Below, in pieces: positions 1-6,420 of a DNA stretch of 19,065 nt; position 1 is the first letter of the stretch, and every line of letters starts with the position of its first letter. The stretch is from contig DATJXG010000055.1 in assembly GCA_035500455.1 (NCBI GenBank), positions 1-19,065 on the forward strand, given 5' to 3'. The stretch is from DATJXG01 sp035500455 (GTDB lineage: Bacteria; Acidobacteriota; Terriglobia; Terriglobales; Acidobacteriaceae). A program made the translations under genes and the position numbers. The notes under the pieces were generated by a model. The model had not been told where the DNA came from, ran no database searches, and saw only the letters and a list, made by a program, of their open reading frames with translations.

Positions 1-256
1 GGTGATGAGCCAGCAGCCGCTCGGCGGCGGTGCGCATTTCCAGGTTGGGTTCGACGGCGAAAACGCGGTTGCCGTTCTCCAGGAATAGTTCGCTCAACTT
101 CCCTGTGCCGGAGCCGATGTCGGCAATGACTGAGCCTGGCGTAAGCCCGCATTCGCTTCGCAAGAGAGCAAGAAGCTCAGGAGGATATCCCGGGCGGAAG
201 CGGACGTAGGTGTCCACGCGGGAGGAGAAGCGCTGCGTGGCATTTTGTACTGGCAT
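1..256 (-). CDS. Class I SAM-dependent methyltransferase, N-terminal part (runs off left edge)
   Basis: The first 85 codons of a class I (Rossmann-fold) S-adenosylmethionine-dependent methyltransferase are visible; the rest lies beyond the left edge. The start is ATG at 256-254 and the frame stays open to position 1. The N-terminus reads FSSRVDTYVRFRPGYP (residues 10-25), a stretch typical of the type-11/UbiE-like methyltransferases. SAM-binding motif I follows as ADIGSGTGKL (residues 45-54), and an acidic motif II-like strand follows as VFAVEPN (residues 65-71). No secretion signal is seen, so a cytoplasmic enzyme is expected. Its substrate cannot be told from this part. It is transcribed away from proB across a 196-base gap that holds a repeat element. 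The family is fairly sure; the specific function is unknown. Confidence 0.85.
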   Translation of the reverse strand, partial: MPVQNATQRFSSRVDTYVRFRPGYPPELLALLRSECGLTPGSVIADIGSGTGKLSELFLENGNRVFAVEPNLEMRTAAERLLAHH

Positions 257-296
257 GGAATGAGTTTAGCGCGCCTTAAAGTTAGGTGGGCGCTTC

Positions 297-395
297 CTTT
301 GCGTTCTTTGCGATCTTTGCGGTTAGTTAAGTCTTGCGATCTGTGGTGAACTGCGAAGACCTAATTAACCGCAAGATTCGCGAAGGCCGCAAAGA
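297..395. repeat. Interspersed inverted repeat built of 9-nt CTTTGCGNT units (copy A)
   Basis: The left arm holds three consecutive 9-base units, CTTTGCGTT, CTTTGCGAT and CTTTGCGGT (297-323). The right arm holds three related units on the opposite strand, ACCGCAAGA, TTCGCGAAG and GCCGCAAAG (368-394). The arms are imperfect reverse complements around a centre of about 44 bases. The element fills much of the space between the divergent methyltransferase and proB. A cousin with the same plan lies at 15752-15850. Similar strings recur between genes in acidobacterial and other environmental genomes (recalled, not searched). Apart from this element, nothing else is recognised in 257-452. Confidence 0.7.
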
Positions 396-452
396 AGGAC
401 AAGCATCGCTCGCCCAATACTCCCCTAGCTTGATAAAGTAGAGGCTCGGCCT

Positions 453-1205
453 ATGCGCCTGGTCATCAAAGTCGGTACCAGCCTGATTGCGCCTCGGGGG
501 CGCATCGACACTACGCGCCTCCGGGCGCTGGTGGACCAGTTCGATCTGTCGCGCGACGAGTATCTGATTGTGAGTTCGGGGGCGATCGCTTCGGGGATGT
601 CGCATCTGCAGCTGGCGGAAAAGCCCTCCAACGTACCGCTGATGCAGGCTTGCGCCGCGGTCGGGCAGAGCGCGCTCATGCACACTTACGAGCAGGTTTT
701 TTTTGGCAAGAAGGTTGTGGCTCAGCTTCTGCTCTCAAGCGATGACTTCACTTCGGCCGTGCGCTATAAGAATCTGCAGAATGCCTTGCACGAGCTATTG
801 CAGTTGGGGGTGGTCCCGATTGTGAATGAGAATGACAGCGTTTCGGTGCGCGAACTTGTTGGCGCATTCGGCGATAACGACGAACTGAGCGCCCTGCTGG
901 CGCGCGCAGTACAGGCCGACTGGCTGCTTCTGCTCACCGATGTGGACGGGTTCTACGTTCCCAACGGCAAGCGCCCCCGCCTGCTGCGCACCGTAAGCAA
1001 ACTGACTCCGGAGATGGAAGCGCTATGCAGCGGACACGGAGCGCTGGGCCGCGGCGGCATGCGCTCGAAGCTGCGGGCGGCTAAAATGGCCAGCGAGGCC
1101 GGGGTGCACGTGGCCATCGTGAACGGCAGCCACGAACGCGCCATTGCGGCCGCGCTGGAGAGGAAGATCGGGACGTACTTTCCGCCGAAAAGGACGGCGA
1201 AGTAA
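453..1205 (+). CDS. proB: Glutamate 5-kinase, short form without PUA domain
   Basis: Glutamate 5-kinase phosphorylates the gamma-carboxyl of L-glutamate with ATP, the first committed step of proline synthesis in the cytoplasm. The 250 residues form an amino-acid-kinase fold: the N-terminal VIKVGTSLI (residues 4-12), then SSGAIASG, NENDSVSVREL, FGDNDELSALLA and the nucleotide-site LLLTDVDGFY. The protein ends just after the kinase domain at a GTYFPP motif, so the C-terminal PUA domain present in the roughly 367-residue E. coli enzyme is absent. Short ProB forms are known in other bacteria. The ATG at 453 has an AGAGG-like ribosome-binding site about 8 bases upstream. proA follows 38 bases after the stop and uses the product gamma-glutamyl phosphate, which supports the call. 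Feedback regulation by proline may differ without PUA; that is inference. Confidence 0.96.
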   Translation: MRLVIKVGTSLIAPRGRIDTTRLRALVDQFDLSRDEYLIVSSGAIASGMSHLQLAEKPSNVPLMQACAAVGQSALMHTYEQVFFGKKVVAQLLLSSDDFTSAVRYKNLQNALHELLQLGVVPIVNENDSVSVRELVGAFGDNDELSALLARAVQADWLLLLTDVDGFYVPNGKRPRLLRTVSKLTPEMEALCSGHGALGRGGMRSKLRAAKMASEAGVHVAIVNGSHERAIAAALERKIGTYFPPKRTAK

Positions 1206-1216
1206 CGACTCAGATT

Positions 1217-1239
1217 GCCGGCGGGACGCCGGCGCTACA
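1217..1239 (+). repeat. Hairpin repeat with GCTACA tail in the proB-proA gap
   Basis: A perfect 7-bp stem, GCCGGCG / CGCCGGC, closes a GGA loop and is followed by GCTACA. It fills most of the 38 bases between the proB stop and the proA start, where the proA ribosome-binding site would be expected. Comparable hairpins with similar tails lie at 2581, 2616, 6388 and, on the minus strand, 8516. This suggests a dispersed extragenic palindrome rather than a terminator: there is no T-run. Confidence 0.65.
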
Positions 1240-1243
1240 TTGA

Positions 1244-2500
1244 ATGGCTACCGCCATCAATCACGGGGTTACCACACAGGAGCGGCTTTTGCGGGCGCGC
1301 GACGCTTCCCTGCCCCTGGCGCAGCTTTCCACCGGGCAAAAGAATTCCATCCTGCTGGCGATGGCGGATGAGCTTGAGCGTCAGTCAGATGCGATTCTTG
1401 AAGCCAACCGCGCCGATCTGGAGAGCTGCGGCCTTGCCGCGTCCATGCGCGACCGGCTGCTGCTCAATCCTGAGCGCGTTCGGGGAATGGCTGACGGCAT
1501 TCGCGATGTGGCCGAATTGCCCGACCCCATCGGCGAAGTGCTGGCGGAGTGGACGCCGCCGAGCGGCATCCATATCCGCAAACTTCGGGTTCCGCTTGGA
1601 GTGATTGGGATCATCTACGAGTCGCGGCCGAACGTGACCGCCGATACTGTGGCCCTGTCGTTTAAAACCGGGAATGCCATCGTGCTGCGCGGCGGGAAGG
1701 AAGCGGCACGCAGTAATCAATGCATTGCGGAGATATTGGCGGCGGTGCCGGGAGTTCCGCCGGGGGCGATTGAAATGCTGGATTCCTCCACGCGCGACTC
1801 GGTGCGCGAGTTGATCCAGGCGCGCGGCCTGGTGGACGTGATCATTCCGCGCGGCGGGCAGGAGTTGATTTCTTTCGTAGTCGAGAATTCCGTTGTGCCA
1901 GTCATCGAAACCGGGGCGGGTAATTGTCATGTGTTCGTCGATGAATCGGCTGATCTCGATATGGCCGACGCCATCGTGATCAACGCCAAGACACAGCGGC
2001 CCTCGGTCTGCAATGCCGCGGAAAAACTCCTCGTGCACGAACGCATCGCGGCGGATTACGTTCCGCGGATTGTGAAGAAGTTGCTGGAGGCAGGAGTCGA
2101 AGTCCGAGGGGGCGAGGAGGTGCGCTCTCTTGCCTCCGAGTTCAGCATAGTTCCCGCTCACCCTGAAGATTGGCCGGAAGAGTACCTGCGCCTGTGCATG
2201 GCGGTGAAGGTTGTGGCGGATGTTGACGCCGCCATTGCCCACATCAACCGCTACTCGACGAAGCACTCCGATGCGATCATCACCCGCGACGAAGCGAACG
2301 CCCGGCGTTTTCTGCGGCAGGTGGATTCGGCGGCGGTTTACTGGAATGCTTCCACCCGCTTCACCGACGGCGCCGAATTCGGTTTTGGAGCGGAGATGGG
2401 CATCAGCACGCAGAAGCTGCACTGCCGGGGGCCGTTTGCGCTGGCGGAGCTGACTTCGACCAAGTATGAGGTGGAAGGCAGCGGGCAAGTGCGGAGATAG
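1244..2500 (+). CDS. proA: Gamma-glutamyl phosphate reductase
   Basis: This enzyme reduces gamma-glutamyl phosphate to glutamate 5-semialdehyde with NADPH, the second step of proline synthesis. At 418 residues it matches the family's usual length (E. coli about 417). Family motifs run the full length: VPLGVIGIIYESRPNVT, KTGNAIVLRGGKEA, IPRGGQELI, and the active-site stretch NAKTQRPSVCNAAEKLL, whose cysteine is the expected catalytic nucleophile. Near the C-terminus come NASTRFTDGAEFGFGAEMGI and a terminal KYEVEGSGQVR block. The ATG at 1244 is directly preceded by an in-frame TGA, so no earlier start is possible. No Shine-Dalgarno is seen because a hairpin repeat sits there, so translation may depend on coupling with proB. 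The gene converges on the STAS-protein gene 128 bases downstream. Confidence 0.97.
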   Translation: MATAINHGVTTQERLLRARDASLPLAQLSTGQKNSILLAMADELERQSDAILEANRADLESCGLAASMRDRLLLNPERVRGMADGIRDVAELPDPIGEVLAEWTPPSGIHIRKLRVPLGVIGIIYESRPNVTADTVALSFKTGNAIVLRGGKEAARSNQCIAEILAAVPGVPPGAIEMLDSSTRDSVRELIQARGLVDVIIPRGGQELISFVVENSVVPVIETGAGNCHVFVDESADLDMADAIVINAKTQRPSVCNAAEKLLVHERIAADYVPRIVKKLLEAGVEVRGGEEVRSLASEFSIVPAHPEDWPEEYLRLCMAVKVVADVDAAIAHINRYSTKHSDAIITRDEANARRFLRQVDSAAVYWNASTRFTDGAEFGFGAEMGISTQKLHCRGPFALAELTSTKYEVEGSGQVRR

Positions 2501-2580
2501 GTATAACTACGGCACCCGCCCGCGAAAGCTGCCTTTGCCAGTCGCGCGCAGGTGGCCCGCGCCGCACTTGGTTACTTCGC

Positions 2581-2604
2581 GGGACAGGGATGTCCCACGC
2601 TCCA
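2581..2604 (+). repeat. Hairpin repeat with ACGCTCCA tail
   Basis: GGGACA / TGTCCC form a 6-bp perfect stem around GGGA, followed by ACGCTCCA. It lies between the convergent proA and stress/STAS genes and has the same plan (GC-rich stem, small loop, CTAC/CTCC tail) as the hairpin at 1217. Confidence 0.55.
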
Positions 2605-2615
2605 CGGTGATCTGG

Positions 2616-2637
2616 GCCCGTTGGCGGGCTACGCTAC
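2616..2637 (+). repeat. Short hairpin overlapping the stress/STAS stop codon
   Basis: GCCCG / CGGGC form a 5-bp stem around TTGG, followed by TACGCTAC. The tail overlaps the minus-strand stop codon at 2629-2631. It resembles the neighbouring hairpin at 2581 and may be a degraded member of the same group or a bidirectional transcription end. There is no T-tract, so a terminator call is weak. Confidence 0.4.
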
Positions 2638-3498
2638 CGCTTTCGATCCCGAGGTGCTAAAGGCCTGAATTGCGCTGGCCTCGTCCGGCTCTATGTTGAA
2701 GACCGCCGTCAACCTGGTCATATCCAGCAGGTCTTGCACGCGCTTGCTGGGATTGACCAGCTTCAGTTGGCCGCCCTGGTTGCGCACCGTGGTGTAGGTC
2801 TTGACCAACTCGCCGATGCCTGAACTGTCCACGTAGCCGACTTCATGCAGGTTCAAGGCGATTTTTTTGTGTCCCGCTTCGGCGAGTTCACGTACCAACT
2901 CCCGCAGCATGATATTGCCTTCGCCCACGGTGATGCGGCCGCTGACGTCCACGATGGCGATATCTTCGACGTGGCGGACATTGGTATTCATCTTGACCGG
3001 AGTCTTTCCCTGGATGCTATGACCCAGGCGGTCGAGGATGGCGGAGGCCGAAACGGCTTGCTCTTTGGACTCGGTCCTGACCACCACGAGCGAGCGCCCT
3101 TCCTTGAGCACTTCGCGGAAGAACAGGACATCGTCGGAACACTTTTCGTCCGGCGTAGGCTGTAGGTTCTCGCTGCCGTGGGCGGCAGCTTTCCCTGCCG
3201 CAGCGCCAGCGCCCGCCCCGGCCAGCCCGAGCAGCGCCGCAGCGCCAAAACCCAGGACAAAGACGGCGCCTACGCCAGTGAGCATCAGGGTAGCAGCCGC
3301 TACTCCGGCCGACATCCCGGTTGCCATACCCATAAATCCGCCGACGGTGGCGCCGGCTTGCTTTGCACTTGTGGTGGCTTCAGATTCGGACCGGGTAAGA
3401 AAGATGATCTCTTCTTCCGGGATTCCGCTTCCCAGTAGCTCGCGGACTGCGTTCGCAGCGCGTTCGCGAGAAGAAAACACTCCAATTGCCGTTTCCAT
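2629..3498 (-). CDS. Stress-type glycine-rich membrane domain fused to STAS (anti-anti-sigma-like) domain
   Basis: The protein has 289 residues. Residues 1-45 (METAIGVFSSRERAANAVRE onward) look like the N-terminal fold of general stress proteins of the GSP17M/YflT type. Residues about 50-105 are a glycine/alanine-rich hydrophobic stretch that probably inserts in the membrane. A short region of the stress-domain type follows (about 120-165). Residues about 177-280 form a STAS domain with the switch motif YVDSSGIGEL; Ser225, by alignment with SpoIIAA, is the likely phosphorylation site. STAS domains of this kind bind or release anti-sigma factors. An in-frame GTG lies five codons upstream (3513), but the ATG at 3498 follows GAGGAGG and begins at the conserved residue. 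It lies on the same strand as the Ser/Thr kinase, 209 bases downstream of it. The partner proteins are unknown. Confidence 0.82.
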   Translation of the reverse strand: METAIGVFSSRERAANAVRELLGSGIPEEEIIFLTRSESEATTSAKQAGATVGGFMGMATGMSAGVAAATLMLTGVGAVFVLGFGAAALLGLAGAGAGAAAGKAAAHGSENLQPTPDEKCSDDVLFFREVLKEGRSLVVVRTESKEQAVSASAILDRLGHSIQGKTPVKMNTNVRHVEDIAIVDVSGRITVGEGNIMLRELVRELAEAGHKKIALNLHEVGYVDSSGIGELVKTYTTVRNQGGQLKLVNPSKRVQDLLDMTRLTAVFNIEPDEASAIQAFSTSGSKAVA

Positions 3499-3525
3499 GG
3501 CCCTCCTCGACACTACAGGGCGTCC

Positions 3526-3554
3526 AATATGGCTCTGAATCTGGCCAAAGTCAA
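3526..3554 (-). promoter_or_regulatory. Candidate sigma70-type promoter of the stress/STAS gene
   Basis: On the minus strand, TTGACT (3554-3549) is separated by exactly 17 bases from CATATT (3531-3526). The first hexamer matches the consensus at 5 of 6 bases and the second at 4 of 6. A start near 3519 would give a leader of about 20 bases containing GAGGAGG before the ATG at 3498. This fits that start codon and argues against the GTG at 3513. Confidence 0.5.
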
Positions 3555-3574
3555 TGGGGATATTTGCTTTTAGG

Positions 3575-3611
3575 CGCTCCCGCCGAGGGCGGCAGGGCGG
3601 TTATGGGAGCG
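3575..3611. repeat. Nested palindrome between the kinase and stress/STAS genes
   Basis: The outer arms CGCTCCC (3575-3581) and GGGAGCG (3605-3611) are perfect reverse complements. Inside them GCCG (3582-3585) and CGGC (3590-3593) form a second small stem. It sits about 100 bases downstream of the kinase stop (minus strand) and could end that transcript or be another extragenic palindrome. There is no T-run on either side. Confidence 0.45.
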
Positions 3612-3707
3612 TTCCGGCCACGGCGTGTTTTGTAAAGACGCCAGCTTCGCCAGCAATGACAAACAGATAGATTAAGAGGCGAGCGAGGGAAGAATCGGCG
3701 AAGGCCC

Positions 3708-6299
3708 TTACTTCAACCCCCTAATCACATAGGCCACCGACAGCGACTGGTCATAAACATACACATACGCCTTCCCATCCCGCGAAAATCGCGCACGGCC
3801 GATGATCGCAATCCCCGAAGCCAGGCCGGTTCCGAATTCCTTAAACAGCGTTTGCTTCCCGGTGGTCACGTCCACGCGGTATAGCTTCGCGGTTCTCGCC
3901 TGGTTGGTGTCCGGCAATACGTAAACCGCGGTCCCATCCGGCGTCCAGTCGCTCACGTAGTAACTTGAGGTAAGCCCTGGAATTGGGCGCAAGCCGCTTC
4001 CATCCATCGGCCACACGCCCCAGTTTCCATCCGGCCCGGTGACAGCAATCTTGGTCCCGTCGGGCGAGAGCACCACGCCGGTGATTCCCTCGGGCGTAAG
4101 TGGCTTGGCGTCGCCGCTGCTTATATCGATCAGGTAATCGCGCGCCCCGTGGCCGGTCTCGATCCCGGCGGCGAGAACGTGTTTGCCATCGGGCAGATAG
4201 CGCATGTTCCCGTATGCGATGTTGTCGTGGGTTAACTGGCGGGCCTCACCCGCGCCGGTGGGAACCAGGCTGAGGCCGCCGCCTCTCACCGGCTTGGTGA
4301 TCACCCATTTGCTGTCCGGCGAGATCGCCCGTCCTTCACCCTCGCCGATGCGCACTGGAGGCGAACCGTCGGTGTCGCGCAGGAAAACCGTGTAGTTCGG
4401 GCCGCCGCCTTCGGCTTCTTCTTCGAAAAGAACCTTCTTGCCATCGGCGCTGAAGTCTCGCAGATAAGACCAGCCCAGCCATCCCAGCTCGTGTTCTTCC
4501 TTGCCATCGGGAGGCATACCGCGGATGCGCAGCCGTTCCTGGTTGGTGACCATCAGGATCACGCCATCACGCAAATCCTGCACCCACATTCCGCCCGGCA
4601 CGCTATCGATCAGGCGCAGCTTGCCCGAAAGGGTCACTCCCCGCAGGTTCTGTGCGCTCCCCGAATTGGAGGCGGTAAACCAGATCTCGTCCCCTGCCGG
4701 CGGCCACACAATGCCTTCAATCGACGTCCAGCCGGTGGAGAGCGTCTTTACTTTTCCGTCGGGATCGACCACCGCGATGTTGCCCTGATCGTCGCCGCCG
4801 GGATTCAGGTGGTCCTCGAAGGCCACCCATTTCCCGTCCGGCGAAATCTTGGGATGGCTGATCCAGGTAATGCTGTCGACCAGCACTTTGCCGATGGGAT
4901 ACTCAAGCCGCCAGTGCGAAGTCTCCGGAACAAAGCGGACTACGGCCAGACTGGCCCCGTCCGGCGCCCAGTCCGCGTCTTCCACGTTGTCCAGCATCTC
5001 GCGCGGGGTTCCTCCGCCGAGCGCGACACGCGCCAGAGTTCCGGCCCGGGCATAGCCGCCGTGGAAGGTGGTGCCCAGGCGGATCGCCAGTTCTCCGTTC
5101 TTCGAGATAGCAAGAATTTCGGCATCCTTAATGCCGATTTCCCGCGAGCCCGTCTCACCGGTGCGGACCATATAGAGCTGCTGTTCGCCATCTTCCCAGG
5201 TGGCGTTGTAGACAACGCTGCCATCGGGAGTGAAGCGCGCATTGCCCATGGAGCCGGTGCGAAAAGTAATCTGCTTGTATTCGTGGGGAGCAGGCACAGC
5301 GCCGGCACGCCCCAGCCACCAGCAGACCGCTCCCACCGCCGCGGCCAGCACGAAGGCTCCTGCCAGCACCGCCAGGTTGCGTCGTGACTCAGCGCCATGG
5401 GCCCGAGCCACGGCCGCTTGCGCTCCCGACTTCACGCCGCTGGAAGCTTCGGTGAGCGCCGCCAGGCCGAACGCCAGATCGCCCGCCGACTGAAACCGCT
5501 CCGCCGGACTTTTTTCCAGGCAATGGCGGATGATGCGCTCCAGCCCGGGCGGGACGTTGCGCGCAGTTTCGGAAAGCTCCGGCGGTTCGTCTTTCAGAAT
5601 CGCGCTCATGGTGTCAGCCGGGCTCTCGCCGTGAAAGGCTCGCTGGCCGGAAATCATCTCGTAGAGAATCGCGCCGAAAGCGAAGATGTCGGTACGATGG
5701 TCGGCGGGTTTGCCACGCACCTGCTCCGGCGACATGTAGCCGGCGGTGCCCATGACCATGCCGGTTTCGGTGGCGACCTGCAAGGTGGGTGAATCGTCCC
5801 CGGAGGGAGAGGCTTCCGGGCGGACCAGTTTGGCCAAGCCGAAATCCAGAATCTTCACCCGGCCGTCGTGAGTGATAAAGAGATTCTCCGGCTTCAGATC
5901 CCGATGGACGATACCCTTGTCATGCGCGGCCGCCAGCCCGCGGGCTGCTTGCAGCGCAATCTCAATGGCCTTGCGGCTGGAAAGCGCTCCGGTTTTCAGG
6001 CGGTCGCGGAGACTCTCACCCTCCAACAGTTCGGAGACGACATAGAAGACACCACCGTCGTCGCCGATATCGAAGATCGAAAGAATGTTGGGATGATTCA
6101 GCGCCGCGGTGGCGCGGGCTTCCTGTGCAAAACGGTCGAGGCGGTCGCGGTCTGCGGCAAACGAGGGCGGCAGGACTTTGATGGCAACGTCGCGGTTCAG
6201 CCGGGTGTCGCGGGCGCGATACACCTCGCCCATACCTCCCGCACCGAGCGGCGACTGGATTTCATAGGGGCCAAGTTTCTTTCCAGAGGTCAGAACCAT
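3708..6299 (-). CDS. Transmembrane serine/threonine protein kinase with C-terminal TolB/PD40-type beta-propeller
   Basis: This is a Hanks-type kinase of 863 residues. Kinase domain, about 12-275: glycine loop LGAGGMGEV (18-26), ATP-binding Lys41 in VAIK, catalytic loop HRDLKPEN (132-139, base Asp134), metal-binding DFG (152-154), activation segment GTAGYMSPEQ and TDIFAFGAILYEM. One membrane helix lies at about 309-330. The remaining 530 residues carry repeated propeller strands such as FTPDGS, ISPDGKWVAFED, AISPDSKW, YLPDGKHV and LSPDGTKIAV, a likely extracytoplasmic sensor or scaffold. All catalytic residues are intact. The frame extends upstream to an ATG at 6398, but the conserved kinase start (KKLGPYEI) and a TATAAT just upstream favour the ATG at 6299. 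The gene sits between the oxidoreductase and the stress/STAS gene on the same strand. Its substrates are unknown. Confidence 0.94.
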   Translation of the reverse strand: MVLTSGKKLGPYEIQSPLGAGGMGEVYRARDTRLNRDVAIKVLPPSFAADRDRLDRFAQEARATAALNHPNILSIFDIGDDGGVFYVVSELLEGESLRDRLKTGALSSRKAIEIALQAARGLAAAHDKGIVHRDLKPENLFITHDGRVKILDFGLAKLVRPEASPSGDDSPTLQVATETGMVMGTAGYMSPEQVRGKPADHRTDIFAFGAILYEMISGQRAFHGESPADTMSAILKDEPPELSETARNVPPGLERIIRHCLEKSPAERFQSAGDLAFGLAALTEASSGVKSGAQAAVARAHGAESRRNLAVLAGAFVLAAAVGAVCWWLGRAGAVPAPHEYKQITFRTGSMGNARFTPDGSVVYNATWEDGEQQLYMVRTGETGSREIGIKDAEILAISKNGELAIRLGTTFHGGYARAGTLARVALGGGTPREMLDNVEDADWAPDGASLAVVRFVPETSHWRLEYPIGKVLVDSITWISHPKISPDGKWVAFEDHLNPGGDDQGNIAVVDPDGKVKTLSTGWTSIEGIVWPPAGDEIWFTASNSGSAQNLRGVTLSGKLRLIDSVPGGMWVQDLRDGVILMVTNQERLRIRGMPPDGKEEHELGWLGWSYLRDFSADGKKVLFEEEAEGGGPNYTVFLRDTDGSPPVRIGEGEGRAISPDSKWVITKPVRGGGLSLVPTGAGEARQLTHDNIAYGNMRYLPDGKHVLAAGIETGHGARDYLIDISSGDAKPLTPEGITGVVLSPDGTKIAVTGPDGNWGVWPMDGSGLRPIPGLTSSYYVSDWTPDGTAVYVLPDTNQARTAKLYRVDVTTGKQTLFKEFGTGLASGIAIIGRARFSRDGKAYVYVYDQSLSVAYVIRGLK

Positions 6300-6309
6300 C
6301 GCGTGCGCG

Positions 6310-6315
6310 ATTATA
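6310..6315 (-). promoter_or_regulatory. Candidate -10 box close to the kinase start codon (near-leaderless)
   Basis: A perfect TATAAT on the minus strand lies 10 bases upstream of the ATG at 6299. It would start transcription about 4 bases before the codon. No Shine-Dalgarno is seen between them, which fits a near-leaderless mRNA. The -35 is poor: TTGCCA occurs, but at a 20-base spacing. Confidence 0.4.
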
Positions 6316-6351
6316 GCGGAAGGGCGCGGCAGGTGTGGCAAGGCTTTGCGT

Positions 6352-6412
6352 GCGGGCGTGCCCGCGGGTCGCCTCGCTTCGCTCGGAGGACGGGGCAAGC
6401 ACCGTCCCTACA
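6352..6412 (+). repeat. Double hairpin repeat with CTACA tail between the oxidoreductase and kinase genes
   Basis: GCGGGC / GCCCGC (6352-6365) form one short palindrome. GGACGG / CCGTCC (6388-6393 and 6402-6407) form a second stem around GGCAAGCA, followed by CTACA. The tail matches the hairpin in the proB-proA gap. The element fills the gap between two same-strand genes and reaches to within 8 bases of the oxidoreductase stop. Confidence 0.55.
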
Positions 6413-6420
6413 CGGGCGTT

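Noticed and set aside
297..395. CRISPR-like array, because of regularly spaced short units
   Set aside because: The units are only 9 bases, are contiguous without spacers, invert in the second arm, and no cas gene is nearby.
1385..2488. Long open frame (367 codons) on the minus strand inside proA
   Set aside because: proA fills the plus strand with full-length family motifs; the antisense frame is arginine- and histidine-rich with no domain, as expected from high-GC codon bias.
4491..5387. Open frame of 298 codons on the plus strand inside the kinase gene
   Set aside because: It is antisense to well-conserved propeller repeats and has no recognisable motif or ribosome-binding site.
6300..6398. 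Longer start for the kinase at an ATG 33 codons upstream
   Set aside because: The extra residues are proline- and arginine-rich, run through the hairpin repeat and lie upstream of a TATAAT box, so they are unlikely to be translated.
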